Shown in pieces: positions 18,562-27,026 of a stretch of DNA of 64,000 nt. The position numbers and the translations under genes were made by a program. Numbering within the stretch: position 1 is the first letter of the stretch; every line of letters begins with the position of its first letter. Below the pieces are notes generated by a model. It saw nothing but the letters and a program-made list of their open reading frames with translations, was not told where the DNA came from and did no database searches. The DNA comes from Corynebacterium anserum (GTDB lineage Bacteria > Actinomycetota > Actinomycetes > Mycobacteriales > Mycobacteriaceae), in contig NZ_CP046883.1 in NCBI RefSeq assembly GCF_014262665.1, positions 2,046,001 to 2,110,000 of the forward strand, written 5' to 3'.

Positions 18562-19359
18562 CTACGCTTCCTCAGGATCAAAGCCAGCTAAACGTAGCAA
18601 ATGATCACGGTCCGGGGACTTAATGAGTTTCGCAGCCTCCAGAGGGTCAGCTGGTCCCGCATAGCCAAAGCTCGGACACTGTTTAGCCAAGAGGCATGCT
18701 CCACACGCAGCTGTGCGCGAATGGCAGACACGACGTCCGTGGAAAATGGTGCGGTGGGAGAACATCGTCCACTCTGTACGTTCAATGAGCGGCATGAGCT
18801 CTGCCTCCACCTTCACCGGGTCTTCCTGTTCGGTGTATTTCCAGCGCCGCACCAGGCGACCCAGATGAGTGTCCACGGTGATACCCGGAATACCGAAGGC
18901 ATTGCCCAAAACTACATTGGCAGTCTTACGCCCCACCCCGGGAAGTGCCACCAGATCCTCGAGGCGCCCGGGCACTTCCCCACCATGCTTATCCACCAAA
19001 GCATTCGTGATTCCCAGAATTGACTTAGCTTTGGCTTTATAAAAACCAGTGGGACGGATCATCTCTTCAAGCTCATCTTGGTTCGCCTCGGCGTAGGCGA
19101 GAGCCGTCGGATACTTCGCAAACAAAGCTGGTGTGACCATATTCACACGAACATCGGTACACTGGGCAGATAGCACGGTTGCTACTAACAGCTCCAGCGG
19201 ATTGGTGAAGTCCAACTCGGCGTGCGCATCTGGGTAAGCCTCCTTAAGGAGGCGGTCAATTCTCCGTGCGCGGCGGGTTCGCCCCAGTGGGGTTTCCTTA
19301 CCTTTCGCAGCGATGTGACTACCAGGACGCGGGAGTTTTGGAGTACTCGTGCTGGACAT
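18562..19359 (-). CDS. nth: Endonuclease III
   Basis: DNA N-glycosylase/AP lyase for oxidised pyrimidines. The helix-hairpin-helix is [14 protein letters not shown], carrying the catalytic Lys; VDTHLGRL carries the catalytic Asp. The 4Fe-4S ligands form C-x6-C-x2-C-x5-C ([17 protein letters not shown]). The frame is open further upstream to 19413, but ATG 19359 has AAGGTGG before it and gives a normal 265-residue length with a short basic N-terminus. It is first in the operon leading to tlpA, nudix and marP. Confidence 0.95.
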   Translation of the reverse strand: MSSTSTPKLPRPGSHIAAKGKETPLGRTRRARRIDRLLKEAYPDAHAELDFTNPLELLVATVLSAQCTDVRVNMVTPALFAKYPTALAYAEANQDELEEMIRPTGFYKAKAKSILGITNALVDKHGGEVPGRLEDLVALPGVGRKTANVVLGNAFGIPGITVDTHLGRLVRRWKYTEQEDPVKVEAELMPLIERTEWTMFSHRTIFHGRRVCHSRTAACGACLLAKQCPSFGYAGPADPLEAAKLIKSPDRDHLLRLAGFDPEEA

Positions 19360-19604
19360 GCTCACCACCTTAACCCGGCAACGAGACACGATCGTCCCAC
19401 TCTCCTGAGGCAAACCTACAAACCTCCTGAGATTCTCTGAGCAAAGTGGATGTTTTGTGTTCTAAGCCACGGCGAAAATGTAAAGTAAACAGCCACTGCG
19501 GAAATGTAAACTAAACCGAGAAACAAGCGCGCACGCAGCGCTCGTAACCCCAGCGTGGGTTCATAACCCCAACGTGGCCTGAAGCGAGAGTGAAAGTTAA
19601 CCCG

Positions 19605-20288
19605 ATGTCTGAAGTATCTGAGATCCTGTCCCGAGCAGGAATCTTCCAGGGCGTGGACCCAACCGCCGTCCGCAACCTGATCGAGCAACTGGACACCGTG
19701 AAGTTCCCGCGAGGCACCACCATCTTCGACGAGGGCGAACCCGGTGACCGCCTGTACATCATTGTCAGCGGCAAAGTAAAGTTGGCACGCCACTCCGTTG
19801 ATGGTCGGGAAAACCTACTGACCGTCATGGGTCCATCTGACATGTTCGGCGAGTTGTCGATATTCGACCCGGGGCCACGTACCTCTTCCGCAATCTGCGT
19901 GACAGAGGTCACCGCTGCCACGATGGATTCCACCATGCTGCAACAGTGGATCAGCACCCACCCGGAGATCCCCCAGCAGCTTCTGCGGGTACTGGCTCGT
20001 CGTCTACGCCGCACCAACAATTCACTGGCTGATCTCATTTTCACTGACGTTCCGGGGCGCGTAGCCAAGGCCTTGCTGCAGCTAGCCAACCGCTTCGGTA
20101 CTCAAGAGGGCAGTGCGCTGCGGGTTCACCACGATCTCACTCAAGAAGAGATAGCGCAGCTGGTAGGCGCCTCTCGCGAAACGGTTAATAAAGCATTGGC
20201 CGAGTTCGCACACCGTGGCTGGATACGCCTCGAGGGCAAATCCGTACTGATCTCGGATACTGAGCGTCTGGCAAAACGCGCACGGTAA
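19605..20288 (+). CDS. glxR: cAMP-responsive global regulator GlxR (CRP/FNR family)
   Basis: 227 residues, exactly the length of C. glutamicum GlxR and closely similar to it. The cyclic nucleotide-binding domain includes [16 protein letters not shown] (phosphate-binding cassette). The winged helix-turn-helix is [20 protein letters not shown]. GlxR binds TGTGA-N6-TCACA and controls carbon, respiration and resuscitation genes. The start at 19605 ([12 protein letters not shown]) is chosen over 19590 by comparison with the known protein. It is divergent from nth, followed by a perfect hairpin. Confidence 0.96.
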   Translation: MSEVSEILSRAGIFQGVDPTAVRNLIEQLDTVKFPRGTTIFDEGEPGDRLYIIVSGKVKLARHSVDGRENLLTVMGPSDMFGELSIFDPGPRTSSAICVTEVTAATMDSTMLQQWISTHPEIPQQLLRVLARRLRRTNNSLADLIFTDVPGRVAKALLQLANRFGTQEGSALRVHHDLTQEEIAQLVGASRETVNKALAEFAHRGWIRLEGKSVLISDTERLAKRAR

Positions 20289-20293
20289 AACAA

Positions 20294-20321
20294 AGCGCAC
20301 CCGGTGGTGCACGGGTGCGCT
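20294..20321. terminator. Hairpin between convergent glxR and MBL genes
   Basis: Perfect 10-bp stem AGCGCACCCG / CGGGTGCGCT (20294-20303, 20312-20321) with an 8-base loop, five bases after the glxR stop. No T-tract follows on either strand, so intrinsic termination is possible but unproven. A direct repeat of CCTCCGAGGG lies downstream, before the convergent MBL gene. Confidence 0.5.
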
Positions 20322-20430
20322 GGGGAACCTCTGCACTGAGCAAACCCCGAAAGCTCAGCGAGGCAATCCAGAGGACACAGTGGCTTGCTCCTCCGAGGGT
20401 ATCCCCTCCGAGGGCTCACCACTGTTGCGC

Positions 20431-21279
20431 CTAGCCCTTCTGGGCCTGCAAATAACGCAAGGTCACGCGGGTTGACTGCTCTGCTGCGGAACGAAGAACT
20501 GGGTCAACGTCCGTGTAAATATGGTTAACGATGTCATTGACCGACGCTTCTTCACCCAACTCAGCCAGTGCTTCACTGACCTGCTTGAGCCTCAGCTCAC
20601 GGCGGTCGATGTACTTCTGAGCAACTGCCGATAGATCCGGCAGATCTGGCCCGTGCCCTGGCAACAGGGTGACATTCTTCCCCCGCTCATTCAGCATGGC
20701 GAGAGTCTGCATGTACTTGCCAAGGTCACCATCAGTTTCGGAAATCATGGTTGTGTGGCGCCCCGCGATGGTATCACCAGTGAGGATACCCTCCAGATCC
20801 GAATCATCCGAGCCGCCATTGGAGTGGATGAAGAAACACACAGAGTCGGACGTATGACCAGGTGTGTGCACGACTTCGATGGTCGGGGTCAGACCCTTAA
20901 TAGAAATGATCTCCCCATCCTTGAGAGGCTCTGCGCCGAGGCAGTACTGGGCATCTAAGGCGCGTACCGGCGCTCCAGTGATTTGGCGGAAACGCTCAGC
21001 GCCTTCCGCATGGTCAGAATGACGGTGAGTGAGCAGAACCAAGGCAATCTCAGCTGGCGTGCTACCAGCGGTGGTTGCCTTGTTGTTGAGCACATTGAGG
21101 TGACCTTCATCCTGCGGACCCGGGTCGACGACAACACACACATTGTCATTTTCTCCACGGATCACCCAGGAGTTCGTGCCCTCAAGGGCTCCGTAACTCG
21201 GGTTCGGCGCCAGCACAACGCCAGTGCTCGGTGTGACGGGACGTAGTTGACTGTAGGCAGGATGCTCCATAAGGCTCAT
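20431..21279 (-). CDS. MBL-fold metallohydrolase
   Basis: 282 residues. Metal-binding motif LTHRHSDHAEG (HxHxDH), then VHTPGHTSDSVCF, LTGDTIAG and LLPGHGPDL: the two-zinc pattern of the glyoxalase II / beta-lactamase-like 2 family. It corresponds to Rv3677c. The C-terminal region (RELRLKQVSEALAELGEE) is the helical BLACT/LACTB2-type winged domain seen in RNase- or thioesterase-like members. The substrate is unknown. It lies 97 bp downstream of ridA in the same direction. Confidence 0.88.
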   Translation of the reverse strand: MSLMEHPAYSQLRPVTPSTGVVLAPNPSYGALEGTNSWVIRGENDNVCVVVDPGPQDEGHLNVLNNKATTAGSTPAEIALVLLTHRHSDHAEGAERFRQITGAPVRALDAQYCLGAEPLKDGEIISIKGLTPTIEVVHTPGHTSDSVCFFIHSNGGSDDSDLEGILTGDTIAGRHTTMISETDGDLGKYMQTLAMLNERGKNVTLLPGHGPDLPDLSAVAQKYIDRRELRLKQVSEALAELGEEASVNDIVNHIYTDVDPVLRSAAEQSTRVTLRYLQAQKG

Positions 21280-21376
21280 TTTACGACGTATTCCGCCGTT
21301 TAACCCCTCTAAATTTTTAGGAACTAACCCCGAATTTGCGAAGCCACGCCAGCTAGACGCATTTTAGCAGCATCCG

Positions 21377-21841
21377 CTAGGAGCATTCCTTCACACGGAC
21401 AATGATCTCCACTTCAACTGGCGCGTCAAGAGGCAATTCAGCCACTCCCACAGCAGCACGAGCATGGATCCCAGCGTCACCAAAAATCTCGACCAACACC
21501 TCAGAGGAACCATTAATCACTCCGGGTTGTCCCCCAAAATTGTGCGCAGAGGCCACAAAACCCGTGACTTTCACGATCTGCTCAATATTGTCGATCCCAC
21601 CAACCACATCAGCAACTGCAGCAACTGCATTAAGAGCCGCGATACGCGCGAGATCATATCCCTGCTCAGCAGTGACTTCTGCCCCGACCTTGCCGGTCAT
21701 CGGCAATGCGCCCTCGACAAAGGGCAACTGCCCCGATGTGAAGACCAGGTTCCCCGAACGAACTGCTGGTGTATAGGCAGCAACGGGCGCTGCCACAGGG
21801 GGCAGTTGAATACCGAGCTCTTCTAGGCGAGCACTATGCAT
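21377..21841 (-). CDS. RidA family protein
   Basis: 154 residues of the RidA/YjgF fold, whose members remove reactive enamine/imine intermediates made by PLP enzymes. Landmarks: VFTSGQLPF near residue 33 and IHARAAVGVAELPLDAPVEVE near the end, including the conserved Arg. It lies three bases after a 50-residue DUF4177 gene, as in mycobacteria (Rv3678c), so the two are cotranscribed. It may be a distant subgroup, so deaminase activity is inferred. Confidence 0.88.
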   Translation of the reverse strand: MHSARLEELGIQLPPVAAPVAAYTPAVRSGNLVFTSGQLPFVEGALPMTGKVGAEVTAEQGYDLARIAALNAVAAVADVVGGIDNIEQIVKVTGFVASAHNFGGQPGVINGSSEVLVEIFGDAGIHARAAVGVAELPLDAPVEVEIIVRVKECS

Positions 21842-21844
21842 TCT

Positions 21845-21997
21845 TTAAAGCTCCCTCTTCATGTAGGCAACATGCTGTTCGCCGGTCGGCCCAGGTAGAA
21901 CGGAAACAAGTTCCCAACCATCCTGACCCCAGTTATCCAGGATCTGCTTGGTGGCGTGGGTGAGCAGTGGCACGGTGACGTATTCCCATTTAGTCAT
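21845..21997 (-). CDS. Small DUF4177 protein
   Basis: 50 residues, MTKWEYVTVPLLTHATKQIL to the end EQHVAYMKREL. The WEYVTVPL start and the central DNWGQDGWELVSVLPGP are the DUF4177 pattern, matching the short mycobacterial gene beside the RidA gene (Rv3678A). Function unknown. ATG 21997 is the only reasonable start. The gene lies immediately upstream of ridA and after the whiB terminator. Confidence 0.82.
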   Translation of the reverse strand: MTKWEYVTVPLLTHATKQILDNWGQDGWELVSVLPGPTGEQHVAYMKREL

Positions 21998-22027
21998 GCG
22001 TCTAAGTGTAACGTGGCGAACTCACAA

Positions 22028-22059
22028 AGGAGCGATACGGAAAAATCCGTACCGCTCCT
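22028..22059 (-). terminator. Terminator-like hairpin downstream of whiB
   Basis: Stem AGGAGCGATACGG / CCGTACCGCTCCT (22028-22040, 22047-22059; one mispair) with loop AAAAAT, eight bases past the whiB stop. On the minus strand the stem is followed by a short T-containing run (TTTGTGAG). Confidence 0.55.
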
Positions 22060-22066
22060 CTATGGT

Positions 22067-22450
22067 TTAGCGCGCAACCGCCTTCTTGCGTAACTGTGCC
22101 GCCTCGAGCTGGCCAGCGAAAAAGTCTGCCCAGCTTTCGATCTCCGGGTGCTTGCGCAACAATGCGCGACGCTGCCGCTCCGTCATGCCACCCCAGACAC
22201 CAAACTCGACGCGGTTATCCAGTGCGTCAGCACGGCATTGCAAAACAACGGGACAATGACGGCAAATTGCCACAGCTTTTCGTTGCGCAGCTCCCTTTAC
22301 AAAGAGCTCTTCGGGATCAACAGTGCGGCAGTGAGCTTTAGCGATCCACTCCCCCCGGTTACTAAAGGACTCACGATGCGTCACCTGCTCTGGCTTCTGA
22401 CGGGTAGTCGTAACGGCCTGTGTAGTAGGTCGAGCGAGCGATGCAGTCAT
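22067..22450 (-). CDS. whiB4: WhiB-family iron-sulfur regulator (WhiB4-like)
   Basis: 127 residues from ATG 22450, which has CGGAGGAA upstream; a longer frame to 22489 has no such site. Four cluster cysteines are Cys41, Cys63, Cys66 and Cys72 (ICRHCPVVLQC), and the G[VI]WGG motif is present as FGVWGGMTERQRRALL, followed by a basic DNA-binding tail. By synteny (next to ponA2 and ridA) it is the WhiB4 orthologue, a redox-responsive regulator in mycobacteria. The two ArsA-like ATPase genes that precede whiB4 in M. tuberculosis are absent here. Confidence 0.9.
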   Translation of the reverse strand: MTASLARPTTQAVTTTRQKPEQVTHRESFSNRGEWIAKAHCRTVDPEELFVKGAAQRKAVAICRHCPVVLQCRADALDNRVEFGVWGGMTERQRRALLRKHPEIESWADFFAGQLEAAQLRKKAVAR

Positions 22451-22673
22451 GTGAATTTCCTCCGAATACAGCCTTGCGACTGATCTCAATAGGTTTTGCG
22501 ATTGAACGTAATTTTATTCACAAATTTTTAGAACTGTCGAGTGCGTCACATTGCGGGGGTAAGTGACGCAGATAACACAAAAGTGCACTCTTGAGGCAGA
22601 TTATCTACCCACCACTTTCAGCTCAGGAAACTCTCCGCAAAGAAAAACCCACCGAAGTCCACAGACCACTAGC

Positions 22674-22689
22674 AATGACACAGGTCACA
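22674..22689. promoter_or_regulatory. Possible GlxR operator
   Basis: AATGACACAGGTCACA fits TGTGA-N6-TCACA with two mismatches in the first half-site. It lies in the 610-bp whiB4-ponA2 divergent region. Weak evidence from one half-site only. Confidence 0.25.
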
Positions 22690-22875
22690 CTAGCTTCCTA
22701 GCCAAAAGCGTTGTGTGCTCCATATACGCGCCTATGCGTCATCGTGCTCCCGTCACCATCCAGCAACCTTTCACTGACAGCCACCGCACACTCCCCCTTC
22801 AGTAGAAAAACTCACACCCCCGTGCAGAATTTTCCTCAGCGTTTTCCCTAACGCCATCGCGGCCGATGGAGTATG

Positions 22876-22910
22876 AGTTCTAATCCTGCTATCACCGCAG
22901 GATTAGAACT
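22876..22910. repeat. Perfect 14-bp inverted repeat upstream of ponA
   Basis: AGTTCTAATCCTGC (22876-22889) and its exact reverse complement GCAGGATTAGAACT (22897-22910), separated by TATCACC. No T-tract follows on either strand, so it does not look like a terminator. It lies about 150 bases upstream of the PBP gene and could be an operator or an mRNA hairpin. Confidence 0.8.
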
Positions 22911-22955
22911 GAAGCGATTCCTCACATCCCCTACATACACCGGTGATTTCCCTAT

Positions 22956-23029
22956 CCCCACAACACATCCTCACATCTCGCCCATCCATCATCCCCACAA
23001 CACATCCTCACATCTCGCCCATCCATCAT
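22956..23029. repeat. 37-bp perfect tandem duplication
   Basis: Two identical 37-bp units (22956-22992, 22993-23029), plus a partial third, in C/A-rich sequence immediately before the PBP start. They may alter the 5' leader. Apart from this, the inverted repeat and the weak GlxR site, the whiB4-ponA gap shows nothing gene-like. Confidence 0.88.
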
Positions 23030-23111
23030 CCCCTCACCCATCTTCATCACTCCATCAACGATGTTTTCTTTCATGTCTTCCATGTCTGAGGACTCAGCTA
23101 GGGTAAGCAAG

Positions 23112-25376
23112 GTGAACACCGCAAGTAATTCTCAGCTGTCATCCGTGGGGAAGCTTCTCGCCGCTATCCTCGCGGGTGGCCTTCTCTGTGCACTCGCCCT
23201 GGCGCCCTTTGCTGCCGCAGGCGCTTGGATGGTGAACTCCAGCGTGGAGACAATGAACTCAAACTTGCAGGACATTTCCGCAAACGACAAGCTTCCCCAG
23301 ACATCCACCATCACGGACCGCAATGGAAAACCCATCGCGTGGATCTATAAACAGCATCGCTATGAAGTCAGTCCTAGTGACATCTCGCAAGAGATGAAGG
23401 ATTCCATCGTCGCTATCGAAGACCGCCGCTTCTATGAGCACAATGGTGTGGACATCCGAGGCACCCTGCGCGCCGTCTTAGCCAATTTTGCTAGTGGTGG
23501 TGTCTCCGAAGGCGCCTCCACTATTAACCAGCAATATGTGAAGAATTACCTTCTACTTATCAACGCTAAGGACGATGAGGATCGCAGCGCAGCCATCGAA
23601 ACTTCCATCCCCCGCAAGCTCCGCGAAATACGCATGGCTGGGGATTTAGATGACAAGTTGTCGAAAGAGGAGATCCTTGCTCGCTATCTCAACCTCATCT
23701 CCTTCGGCCACAATGCTTACGGGATTGAGGCGGCCGCCCGCACATACTTCGGCATTCCCGCAAAAAAACTCAACACGGCTCAATCCGCGTTTCTAGCCGG
23801 CGTGGTTCAATCAACCAGCTCGCTGGATCCATACACCAACCCGGATCGCGCAAAGGACCGGCGTAACGCTGTCCTCCAGGCACGCGTCGCCGCAGGAACG
23901 CTCACGCAGGCTGACGCAGACCAAGCTGCCGCACAACCTCTAGGAGTGCTCAAGGAACCACGCACGCTACCTAATGGGTGCATCGGAGCCGGTGGATCTG
24001 GATTTTTCTGCGATTACGTCATGGAGTGGCTCGCTAAGCAAGGTCTCAATCAGGATGACGTGGCGTCGGGTGGCTACACCATCAAGACCACGCTGGATCC
24101 GGTGGCGCAAAAGGCCGCAGAGGAGGCCTCCGCAACCTACGTCAGCCCCGAGACTCCCGGCGTATCGGAAGCAACCAACTTCATTGCACCAAGGAACAAC
24201 GCGCACGAAGTGGTGGCCATGGCCTCCTCCCGCACCTACGGTCTTGATTCCAGTAAGCATCAAACCGTCAACCCAGTGACTCATTCCCTGCAGGGCCACG
24301 GCGCCGGTTCTATTTTTAAGATTTTCCCTGCAGCACTGGCTATCCAGGACGGTATGGGGCTGGATACTGTGCTAGCCGTACCACACCGCCTGGAAATTGA
24401 TGGGATGGGGAATGGCGGCGCAGACAACTGCCCACCCGGTAAATACTGTGTGGAAAATGCGTCCGCCTATAAGAGCCAGATGACCCTCAAGGAAGCTCTG
24501 GCCACCTCTCCAAACACACCTTTCGTGAAGATGCTGAAAGATGTCGGGGTGAAACGCAGCGTGGATCTAGCAGTGAAGCTGGGGCTGCGCTCCTACGCCG
24601 AAAAAGGCAGTTACAACCAGGACACCTCTCTCGCTGACTACATCAAAGACAACAACATGGGCTCCTTCGTACTGGGTCCCACCCCAGTTAACCCAGTGGA
24701 GCTCACCAACGTGGCGGCCTCCATCGCAGATAATGGACGGTGGTGTGAACCACTACCGGTTCTCAGTGTCACGCCAGCAAATGGGCAGCCCGTACCATTG
24801 AAAAAGACCCCCTGCGAACAAGCTCTCGCACCCGATATCGCCCACGCCTTGGCCAATGCGATGGGCTCCGACGTTTCACGGGGTACAGCATCGGCGGCCG
24901 CTGCTCAGACCGGATGGAATGGGCCACTATCTTCAAAAACAGGAACCACCGAAACCAACTATTCCGCAGCATTCCTGGGCTTCACCCCCGGCTGGGCTGG
25001 CACCTCCTATATTTTCAATGATGAAGGAAAGGCATCAAGCCTCTGTACCGCCCCGGTTCGTCAATGCAGCACCGGAGACCTCTTCGGTGGACGCGAGCCT
25101 GCAATGACATTCTTCTCCGCCTCTAACCAGGCCATCGGCGCATATGGCGGCCCGCGGCTACCTGACTACGACCCGAAGTACAACCGCGGTACTAATCCGC
25201 CCGCTCCACCTGCAGGATCTGGACGGAACAATCAGAATCAGCGGCCTTCGGGTGGAGGAACGGGCTCCAACCCCGATAGCAACCGCCCTGCCCCCAATAA
25301 CCGTCCTCCACTGATTAACCCGGACCTCAACGGGCTCCGGCAGAGCATTGAAGATCTGCTCCGGTCGTTCGGTTAA
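23112..25376 (+). CDS. Class A penicillin-binding protein (PonA2-like)
   Basis: Bifunctional peptidoglycan synthase, 754 residues from GTG 23112 (AGGG upstream) or 771 from ATG 23061; the start is uncertain. One N-terminal membrane helix (LLAAILAGGLLCALALAPFAAAGAW). The glycosyltransferase domain shows VAIEDRRFYEHNGVD, containing the catalytic Glu, and EGASTINQQYVKN. The transpeptidase domain has SIFK (SxxK), SPN (SxN) and SSKTGTTE (KTG). The tail is Pro/Asn/Gly-rich with no PASTA domain, unlike mycobacterial PonA2 (Rv3682). It is divergent from whiB4, and the phosphoesterase follows at 138 bp. Confidence 0.93.
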   Translation: MNTASNSQLSSVGKLLAAILAGGLLCALALAPFAAAGAWMVNSSVETMNSNLQDISANDKLPQTSTITDRNGKPIAWIYKQHRYEVSPSDISQEMKDSIVAIEDRRFYEHNGVDIRGTLRAVLANFASGGVSEGASTINQQYVKNYLLLINAKDDEDRSAAIETSIPRKLREIRMAGDLDDKLSKEEILARYLNLISFGHNAYGIEAAARTYFGIPAKKLNTAQSAFLAGVVQSTSSLDPYTNPDRAKDRRNAVLQARVAAGTLTQADADQAAAQPLGVLKEPRTLPNGCIGAGGSGFFCDYVMEWLAKQGLNQDDVASGGYTIKTTLDPVAQKAAEEASATYVSPETPGVSEATNFIAPRNNAHEVVAMASSRTYGLDSSKHQTVNPVTHSLQGHGAGSIFKIFPAALAIQDGMGLDTVLAVPHRLEIDGMGNGGADNCPPGKYCVENASAYKSQMTLKEALATSPNTPFVKMLKDVGVKRSVDLAVKLGLRSYAEKGSYNQDTSLADYIKDNNMGSFVLGPTPVNPVELTNVAASIADNGRWCEPLPVLSVTPANGQPVPLKKTPCEQALAPDIAHALANAMGSDVSRGTASAAAAQTGWNGPLSSKTGTTETNYSAAFLGFTPGWAGTSYIFNDEGKASSLCTAPVRQCSTGDLFGGREPAMTFFSASNQAIGAYGGPRLPDYDPKYNRGTNPPAPPAGSGRNNQNQRPSGGGTGSNPDSNRPAPNNRPPLINPDLNGLRQSIEDLLRSFG

Positions 25377-25514
25377 AGCCTGCCGACGCAGACTTCCGCC
25401 GCAGGCTGAAGCGTCGAACGTCAACCGCAGGCCTCGGCCGCGAGCTCCGTCACCCCAATGCTTATCGTTGGTAGGCAATGGCTCATACCCATGAGCGCGT
25501 AGACTTGATCAACT

Positions 25515-26492
25515 GTGAGTAACACACTTCTGCGCACCGTATTGTCCACCACCGCCGCCATCACGGTGGCGGGTCTCAGCACGCTCGCACTCGCATATAG
25601 AGAAACCCATAAGTTTGAGGTCAAGCAGGTCACCGTGCCACTTCTGGAACCGGGCACATTCGAGGATCCAGAGGAAGAATCCTTCCATATCCTCCACATC
25701 TCTGACCTCCACATGCTGGATAGACAAAAGCACAAGCAAAAATGGGTCGCCGCTCTCAGCGATCTGGATTTTGACCTGGTGATCAACACCGGCGACAATC
25801 TCGGTGAAGACAAGGGAGTTCCCGGTGTCCTCCGGGCATTAGACCCACTGCTCAACCGCCCTGGTGTATTCGTGTTTGGCTCGAACGATTATTTCGCCCC
25901 CCGCCCGGTCAACCCGTTCATTTATCTGCTGGGCAAGAAACGCACACCGTCGAAGGTGGAACTACCGTGGCGCGGCATGCGCGCAGCATTTGTCGAAAGA
26001 GGTTGGCACGACGCCACCCACCAGCACGTCGATTTCTCCATCGAACCTCGACATGATTCTCTCTATGTCCGCCACCACAAGTTCAATGTGGCAATCGCTG
26101 GTGTGGATGACCCACATCACGAGTTGGACGATTTTCGTCGCATTGCCGGCGGCCCCAATCCCGATGCGGATATCGCCATCGGGCTCTCGCACTCGCCTGA
26201 GCCGCATGTTCTCGACCAATTCGCTGCCGAAGGCTACCAATTGGTGCTGTCTGGGCATACCCATGGAGGCCAACTATGTTTGCCGGGCAGCCGCGCTATA
26301 GTCACCAACTGTGGTCTCGACCGCTCCCGCGTACAAGGTCTATCTCGCTGGTCCGAACGCATGTGGCTGCACGTGACTAACGGCTTGGGCAATTCCAAGT
26401 ACGTGCCGTTTCGCATCTTCTGTCGCCCATCGGCCACCCTCATCCACATCGTTGAACGTGGTCAGGACGTAGAAATCTACGAGAACATATAA
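25515..26492 (+). CDS. Metallophosphoesterase with N-terminal membrane segment
   Basis: 325 residues from GTG 25515. A hydrophobic N-terminal segment (TVLSTTAAITVAGLSTLALA) anchors or exports it. Metal-site motifs in order are ISDLHML, INTGDN, GSNDYF, LSHSP and LSGHTHGGQLCLPG, the calcineurin-like/YkuE pattern. It corresponds to Rv3683, following ponA2. The substrate is unknown; YkuE-type proteins act at the envelope. The 138-bp gap after the PBP gene contains no obvious terminator, so cotranscription is possible. Confidence 0.9.
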   Translation: MSNTLLRTVLSTTAAITVAGLSTLALAYRETHKFEVKQVTVPLLEPGTFEDPEEESFHILHISDLHMLDRQKHKQKWVAALSDLDFDLVINTGDNLGEDKGVPGVLRALDPLLNRPGVFVFGSNDYFAPRPVNPFIYLLGKKRTPSKVELPWRGMRAAFVERGWHDATHQHVDFSIEPRHDSLYVRHHKFNVAIAGVDDPHHELDDFRRIAGGPNPDADIAIGLSHSPEPHVLDQFAAEGYQLVLSGHTHGGQLCLPGSRAIVTNCGLDRSRVQGLSRWSERMWLHVTNGLGNSKYVPFRIFCRPSATLIHIVERGQDVEIYENI

Positions 26493-26506
26493 CTTCCGTG
26501 AGCTCG

Positions 26507-26566
26507 CTCCTTGTCACGTGCCGTGTCACCCCACCCCTCCTTGTTACGTGCCGTGTCACCCCACCC
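26507..26566. repeat. 30-bp tandem duplication (one mismatch)
   Basis: Two 30-bp units (26507-26536, 26537-26566) differing at one position (TTGTCACGTG against TTGTTACGTG), 15 bases past the phosphoesterase stop and upstream of tRNA-Pro. Confidence 0.85.
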
Positions 26567-26621
26567 GTGACAGGGGTTTTGTGAGGATTACGAGCGAAGA
26601 GTACAGTGTTGTCTCGCAGAC

Positions 26622-26698
26622 CGGGATATGGCGCAGTTTGGTAGCGCACCTCGTTCGGGACGAGGGGGTCGCAGGTTCAAATCCTGTTATCCCGACCA
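26622..26698 (+). tRNA. tRNA-Pro (anticodon CGG)
   Basis: 77 nt including encoded CCA. Acceptor stem CGGGATA / TATCCCG, anticodon arm CCTCG-TTCGGGA-CGAGG with anticodon CGG, T-arm with GGTTCAAATCC. All arms fold. Confidence 0.97.
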
Positions 26699-27026
26699 AT
26701 TCTTTTCACATCTTCTCTTCTCGCGGGGTTCATCTCGCGGTGGCATAACCATTGCAGATATGCTGCGCCCTCGAGAAGCCTTTTTCATGCACTCCAGGGC
26801 AATAAAAACCGTACGCCCGGAATGTTGCGGTTATTCAGCTGATACACTAGTGCAGTCGCATAACTTTCCGTCCATGTTCCGAGTGGACGCGTGTTTTCAC
26901 GCCCCGGGCAGCTATCGCATCACACCGTGCGCACCGTCTGCCTTCCGCAACCACGCGGAACCTGTGGTTCTTTGTGTGAGGTTGCTCATCGTTTTCGACC
27001 ATTAAGAGTTGGGGTGTTAGACAAGC
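26699..27026. other. Intergenic region without gene, upstream of mrp operon
   Basis: 328 bp between tRNA-Pro and mrpA. I see no credible reading frame with codon bias or ribosome site. It holds a short hairpin, AACCAC / GTGGTT, at about 26950-26970, and presumably the promoter of the antiporter operon (candidate -10 GATACACT near 26840). Confidence 0.5.

Noticed and set aside
22956..23029. CRISPR array
   Set aside because: Only two adjacent identical 37-bp units with no spacers and no cas genes.
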